Shown here piece after piece: positions 61,138 through 64,000 of a DNA stretch of 64,000 bases. How positions within the stretch are numbered: the stretch's first letter is position 1; each line of letters begins with the position of its first letter. Under the pieces are notes generated by a model. That model saw only the letters and a list, made by a program, of their open reading frames with translations. It was not told where the DNA came from and made no database searches. The stretch lies in NCBI RefSeq assembly GCF_030908385.1, contig NZ_CP133091.1:1322501-1386500 (forward strand), written 5' to 3'. A program made the translations under genes and the position numbers. The DNA is from Mangrovimonas sp. YM274 (GTDB taxonomy: Bacteria > Bacteroidota > Bacteroidia > Flavobacteriales > Flavobacteriaceae).

Positions 61138-64000
61138 GTGAAACACAATTCCCTTTTGAACCATTTAGATTTAGTAAACTGCAAACATGGTTATTATACA
61201 TTACTATTTTTTTTATTATCAACTCTTTTCTCAAATGTAATTATTGGTCAAACTACGCTGATAGATCCTTTAGGCGATGGTGGTTTTGAAACAGGTGATA
61301 CATTTGCAACAAATGGTTGGTCCAACAATAGTTCTCAAACCAACCAATGGGTTTGTAGTACAGGGGCAACATCGGGCTTCAGTGGAACCAATGCGGCCTA
61401 TATTTCCAATAGTCCCTCGTTAGCGATTCCTCCAAATGTATATGCCAATAATAGTTCAAGTGTTTCCCATATTTATAGAGATATATCCATACCTGCGGGA
61501 GAAACCTTTATTCAGTTGAATTTTGATTGGATCAGTAGGGGAGAGTCAGGTTTTGATTATATGAGAGTTTGGTTGGTTCCTGTATCCTACATCCCAAATA
61601 GTGGCACGCAAATATCCACTACGAATAGTGGAGGGACTAGTATTGGTCAAAATAATTATGGAGGGCAATCTACATGGAATAATGAATCCGTAACACTTCC
61701 ATCTACTTATGCAGGTACTACCTTTAGATTGGTTTTTGAATGGCGAAACGATAGTTCAATTGGAACCAATCCACCAGCGGGAATTGACAATATCTCATTA
61801 ACTTCAACAGCTCCCATACCGCCAGCAAATGATAACTGTGATAGCCCTATTTCCTTAATCGTAAATACAGATAATTCCTGTTCCCTTGCCACACAGGGGC
61901 AATTAACATTTGCCACAGCTTCGGGGATTGGCGATTGTACTACCGGCGTGCCCAATGATGACGTATGGTTTAGTTTTGTTGCCACCTCAACAACACATAC
62001 CATTAGCCTTTTGGATGTTACAGGTACCTATACTGATTTAGTTCATGCCGTTTATAGTAATGCATGTGGTTCCTTAAATATGGTTTCTGGTAGTTGCTCC
62101 AATCCCAATGACAGTATGGTTACAGGGCTTTCTGTTGGGCAAACATATTTTATACAAGTGTATTCCTGGGCAGATTCAAGTACTTTAAGTCAACAGCCAA
62201 CTATTGTCGATTTTGATATTTGTGTTGGAGCTCCGCCATCAAACGACGACCCCTGTAACGCCATTGCATTGGATGTTTCTGGTGACTGTATGAGTGCTTA
62301 TGGAAACACTCTTTTTGCAACAGATTCCAACATCAGCAGTGCAAACTGCAATACGTCTGGAGATGACGATGATATCTGGTTTAGTTTTGTGGCTCAAGAG
62401 ACATCTCACTCTATTAACATTGAAAATGTCTCCGGAAATACAACCAATTTATTCCATGCTGTATACGAAGGTAGTTGCGGAAGTCCTGCCAGTATGCCTT
62501 TGTGTTCATTTCCTAACAATAGTACAGCTACAGGGTTAATCCCTGGGGCTACATATTATGTTCAAGTTATGACTTCTAGCGTTGGTAATTATAATGCGAG
62601 TTTTGAGATTTGTACCATTCCATTGGTATCTCCCTGCTCAAATCCCTCAACCCTTCCTGAGTTATCATGTAGTACAAATGAGACTGCCTTTATAACTGGG
62701 GGGACTGGTTTTTTTGATAATAACCCCTGCGGATCTTGGGATCTTGAGGGGCAAGAAGCTTTGTACACTTTTACCCCTTCCGTTACGGCAGAATACAGTA
62801 TATCACAAATTTCAACCTCTGGGTCGGGGAGTGATGCTCATATTAACTATTTGTATAAGGAAGCCAATGACGGATGTAATGCTAACAACTGGAACTGTAT
62901 AGCGCATTTGGAAGGAAATGATCAAGGGAGCTCTACATTCACGCTTACTGGGGGCGTAACCTATTATATATTATTGGATACTGAAACGACGTCAAGTAAT
63001 AATGTCACCTTTCAAATAAGTTGTCCTCCTCAATGCGGTGATAGTTTTTACGATTCAGGAGGAATTTCTGCAAATTATTCAAATAATGAAAGTCGAAGTA
63101 TTACAATTTGTCCAGAAACTGAAGGCTCTGATGTAACGGTTACTTTTACTAGTTTTCAAGTAGAGGGGGCGGGAGCTAATTATTGTTTCGATAATTTGAG
63201 AGTTTATGATGGACCTGATGACACGTTTCCTCAAATAACCCCAGCAAGCTTGGGCTTGGGACCAGGAACGGATGGGTTCTGTTATCAGTCACCTACAGAT
63301 GGAACTGCCAACCTCGTGGGGCAGTCCATCACAGCAACAAATGCAAATGGGTGTCTTACATTTGTGTTTACTTCCGATGGTACAACAACGCTCAGTGGTT
63401 GGGAAGCTGAGGTAAGTTGCTGTACTGTGTGGAACGGATCTGTCAATACAGATTGGAACGTCGCGGAAAATTGGTCCCCAAGCGAAGTGCCAACTTTGGA
63501 AGACTGTATCGTTATTCCAGACAATATCACTACTCCAAACGATCCAATTTTAGTGTATGCAGAGAATACCATTGCACCTCAGCCAGGGTATGGTTTAAGT
63601 TTAACGTTAAAAGATAATGCCTATTTAGAGCTTGATAGTTCGGAGTTGATAATTGATAAATGGATTGATGTTCAAGGAAGCGCCGTTTTCAATATAAAAA
63701 ACAATGCAAGCCTAATGCAAATTGATGACAACAATCTTAACACCGGAAACATATATGTGCAACGAGCACCAAATTCCAACTTTTCGAGCGTTAATGGTTT
63801 GGAATATGTGTATTGGTCTAGTCCTGTAAATGACTTTAATGTAGGGGATGTTTCTCCTGGAACCGGTTCAGGCTTGATTTTTGAATGGAACCCTACAGTG
63901 TCAGGTTATGGAGTGGGTAATCATGGGTATTGGGAAAATGCCTCAGGCATCATGACAAAGGGGAAAGGGTACGCTATTAGAGGGCTTTCTGGGACATCAG
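61138..64000 (+). CDS. Large secreted multidomain protein with CUB domain, 3'-truncated by the window edge
   Basis: An open frame runs from GTG 61138 to the window end (954 residues visible). The start gives a hydrophobic signal segment YYTLLFFLLSTLFSNVIIGQ; a stop lies five codons upstream. The first 200 residues look like a carbohydrate-binding/MAM-like beta-sandwich (GGFETGDTFATNGWS). Then come repeats with the pattern DDVWFSFVA, HAVY, TGLxxGxTYxxQV, a CUB domain (CGDSFYDSGGISANYSNNESRSITICP to GWEAEVSC, with several Cys) and a final Gly/Asn-rich beta region. It is likely a surface or secreted adhesin or enzyme, of the type exported by type IX secretion; the sorting signal would lie outside the window. 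Confidence 0.85.
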   Translation, partial: MKHNSLLNHLDLVNCKHGYYTLLFFLLSTLFSNVIIGQTTLIDPLGDGGFETGDTFATNGWSNNSSQTNQWVCSTGATSGFSGTNAAYISNSPSLAIPPNVYANNSSSVSHIYRDISIPAGETFIQLNFDWISRGESGFDYMRVWLVPVSYIPNSGTQISTTNSGGTSIGQNNYGGQSTWNNESVTLPSTYAGTTFRLVFEWRNDSSIGTNPPAGIDNISLTSTAPIPPANDNCDSPISLIVNTDNSCSLATQGQLTFATASGIGDCTTGVPNDDVWFSFVATSTTHTISLLDVTGTYTDLVHAVYSNACGSLNMVSGSCSNPNDSMVTGLSVGQTYFIQVYSWADSSTLSQQPTIVDFDICVGAPPSNDDPCNAIALDVSGDCMSAYGNTLFATDSNISSANCNTSGDDDDIWFSFVAQETSHSINIENVSGNTTNLFHAVYEGSCGSPASMPLCSFPNNSTATGLIPGATYYVQVMTSSVGNYNASFEICTIPLVSPCSNPSTLPELSCSTNETAFITGGTGFFDNNPCGSWDLEGQEALYTFTPSVTAEYSISQISTSGSGSDAHINYLYKEANDGCNANNWNCIAHLEGNDQGSSTFTLTGGVTYYILLDTETTSSNNVTFQISCPPQCGDSFYDSGGISANYSNNESRSITICPETEGSDVTVTFTSFQVEGAGANYCFDNLRVYDGPDDTFPQITPASLGLGPGTDGFCYQSPTDGTANLVGQSITATNANGCLTFVFTSDGTTTLSGWEAEVSCCTVWNGSVNTDWNVAENWSPSEVPTLEDCIVIPDNITTPNDPILVYAENTIAPQPGYGLSLTLKDNAYLELDSSELIIDKWIDVQGSAVFNIKNNASLMQIDDNNLNTGNIYVQRAPNSNFSSVNGLEYVYWSSPVNDFNVGDVSPGTGSGLIFEWNPTVSGYGVGNHGYWENASGIMTKGKGYAIRGLSGTS

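Noticed and set aside
1-64000. CRISPR arrays, tRNA or rRNA genes, insertion sequences, prophage
   Set aside because: No regularly spaced repeats, cloverleaf-like gene, transposase, integrase or phage structural gene was found by reading both strands; a tRNA or small RNA could still be missed without a search tool.

Overview
The window is AT-rich chromosomal DNA from a member of the Bacteroidota, almost certainly a marine-type Flavobacteriaceae. The grounds are a PorV/PorQ-family protein, LytS/LytTR genes with 2TM-domain partners, a cbb3 oxidase with fused CcoN-CcoO, a cyclophilin-FKBP fusion, a GH10/GH43 xylan operon, promoters of the flavobacterial TAnnTTTG type, frequent GTG/TTG starts and weak Shine-Dalgarno signals. 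The genus cannot be fixed. No rRNA, tRNA, CRISPR array, insertion sequence or prophage was seen.

Layout. 1-5754: the end of an exopolysaccharide/O-antigen cluster on the + strand (three GT4-like glycosyltransferases, a Wzy/ligase-type membrane protein, a polyprenyl-phosphate sugar transferase), closed by a 7-bp tandem repeat. 5841-13453: mostly envelope housekeeping (lnt, a PorV/PorQ-like barrel, pssA, a DUF808 protein, lptB, a CMD protein, tatC, a KdsD-type isomerase). 13541-18006: recQ, a cyclophilin-FKBP fusion, a PrcB-like lipoprotein. 18011-26687: DUF1684 lipoprotein, TonB-dependent receptor, small lipoproteins, a TPR protein, a LytS/2TM/LytTR two-component operon and a LETM1-like protein. 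26793-30405: xylan operon (GPH symporter, GH10, GH43). 30741-41021: Cu/Zn SOD, universal stress protein, and a complete operon ccoI-ccoS-ccoNO-ccoQ-ccoP-ccoG-ccoH-safE, including a 59-codon ccoQ. A TGAT-N4-ATCA palindrome lies upstream of ccoI. 41243-48559: VWA plus MoxR pair, YdeI-like protein, fused OtsA-OtsB and a divergent GH15 enzyme. 48563-53132: secreted proteins, a zincin lipoprotein, a beta-propeller protein, then a BlaI-type repressor and an M56 (BlaR1-like) membrane protease. 53228-59604: a fatty-acid beta-oxidation operon under a MarR regulator, with a four-helix-bundle gene between direct repeats. 59798-64000: a membrane LuxR-type regulator and the 5' part of a large secreted CUB-containing protein.

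Most interesting point. The BlaI/BlaR1-like pair at 51338-53132 has the usual repressor and membrane zinc protease. Where BlaR1 carries a penicillin-binding sensor, this protein carries a complete-looking N-acetylmuramoyl-L-alanine amidase domain. The operator TACTACA-TT-TGTAGTA sits exactly on the -7 promoter element of the repressor gene. This suggests a self-regulated peptidoglycan-sensing or remodelling switch rather than a beta-lactam sensor; that reading is inference. Two other palindromes, upstream of marR and of ccoI, give readable regulatory logic for the fatty-acid and the microaerobic respiration operons.
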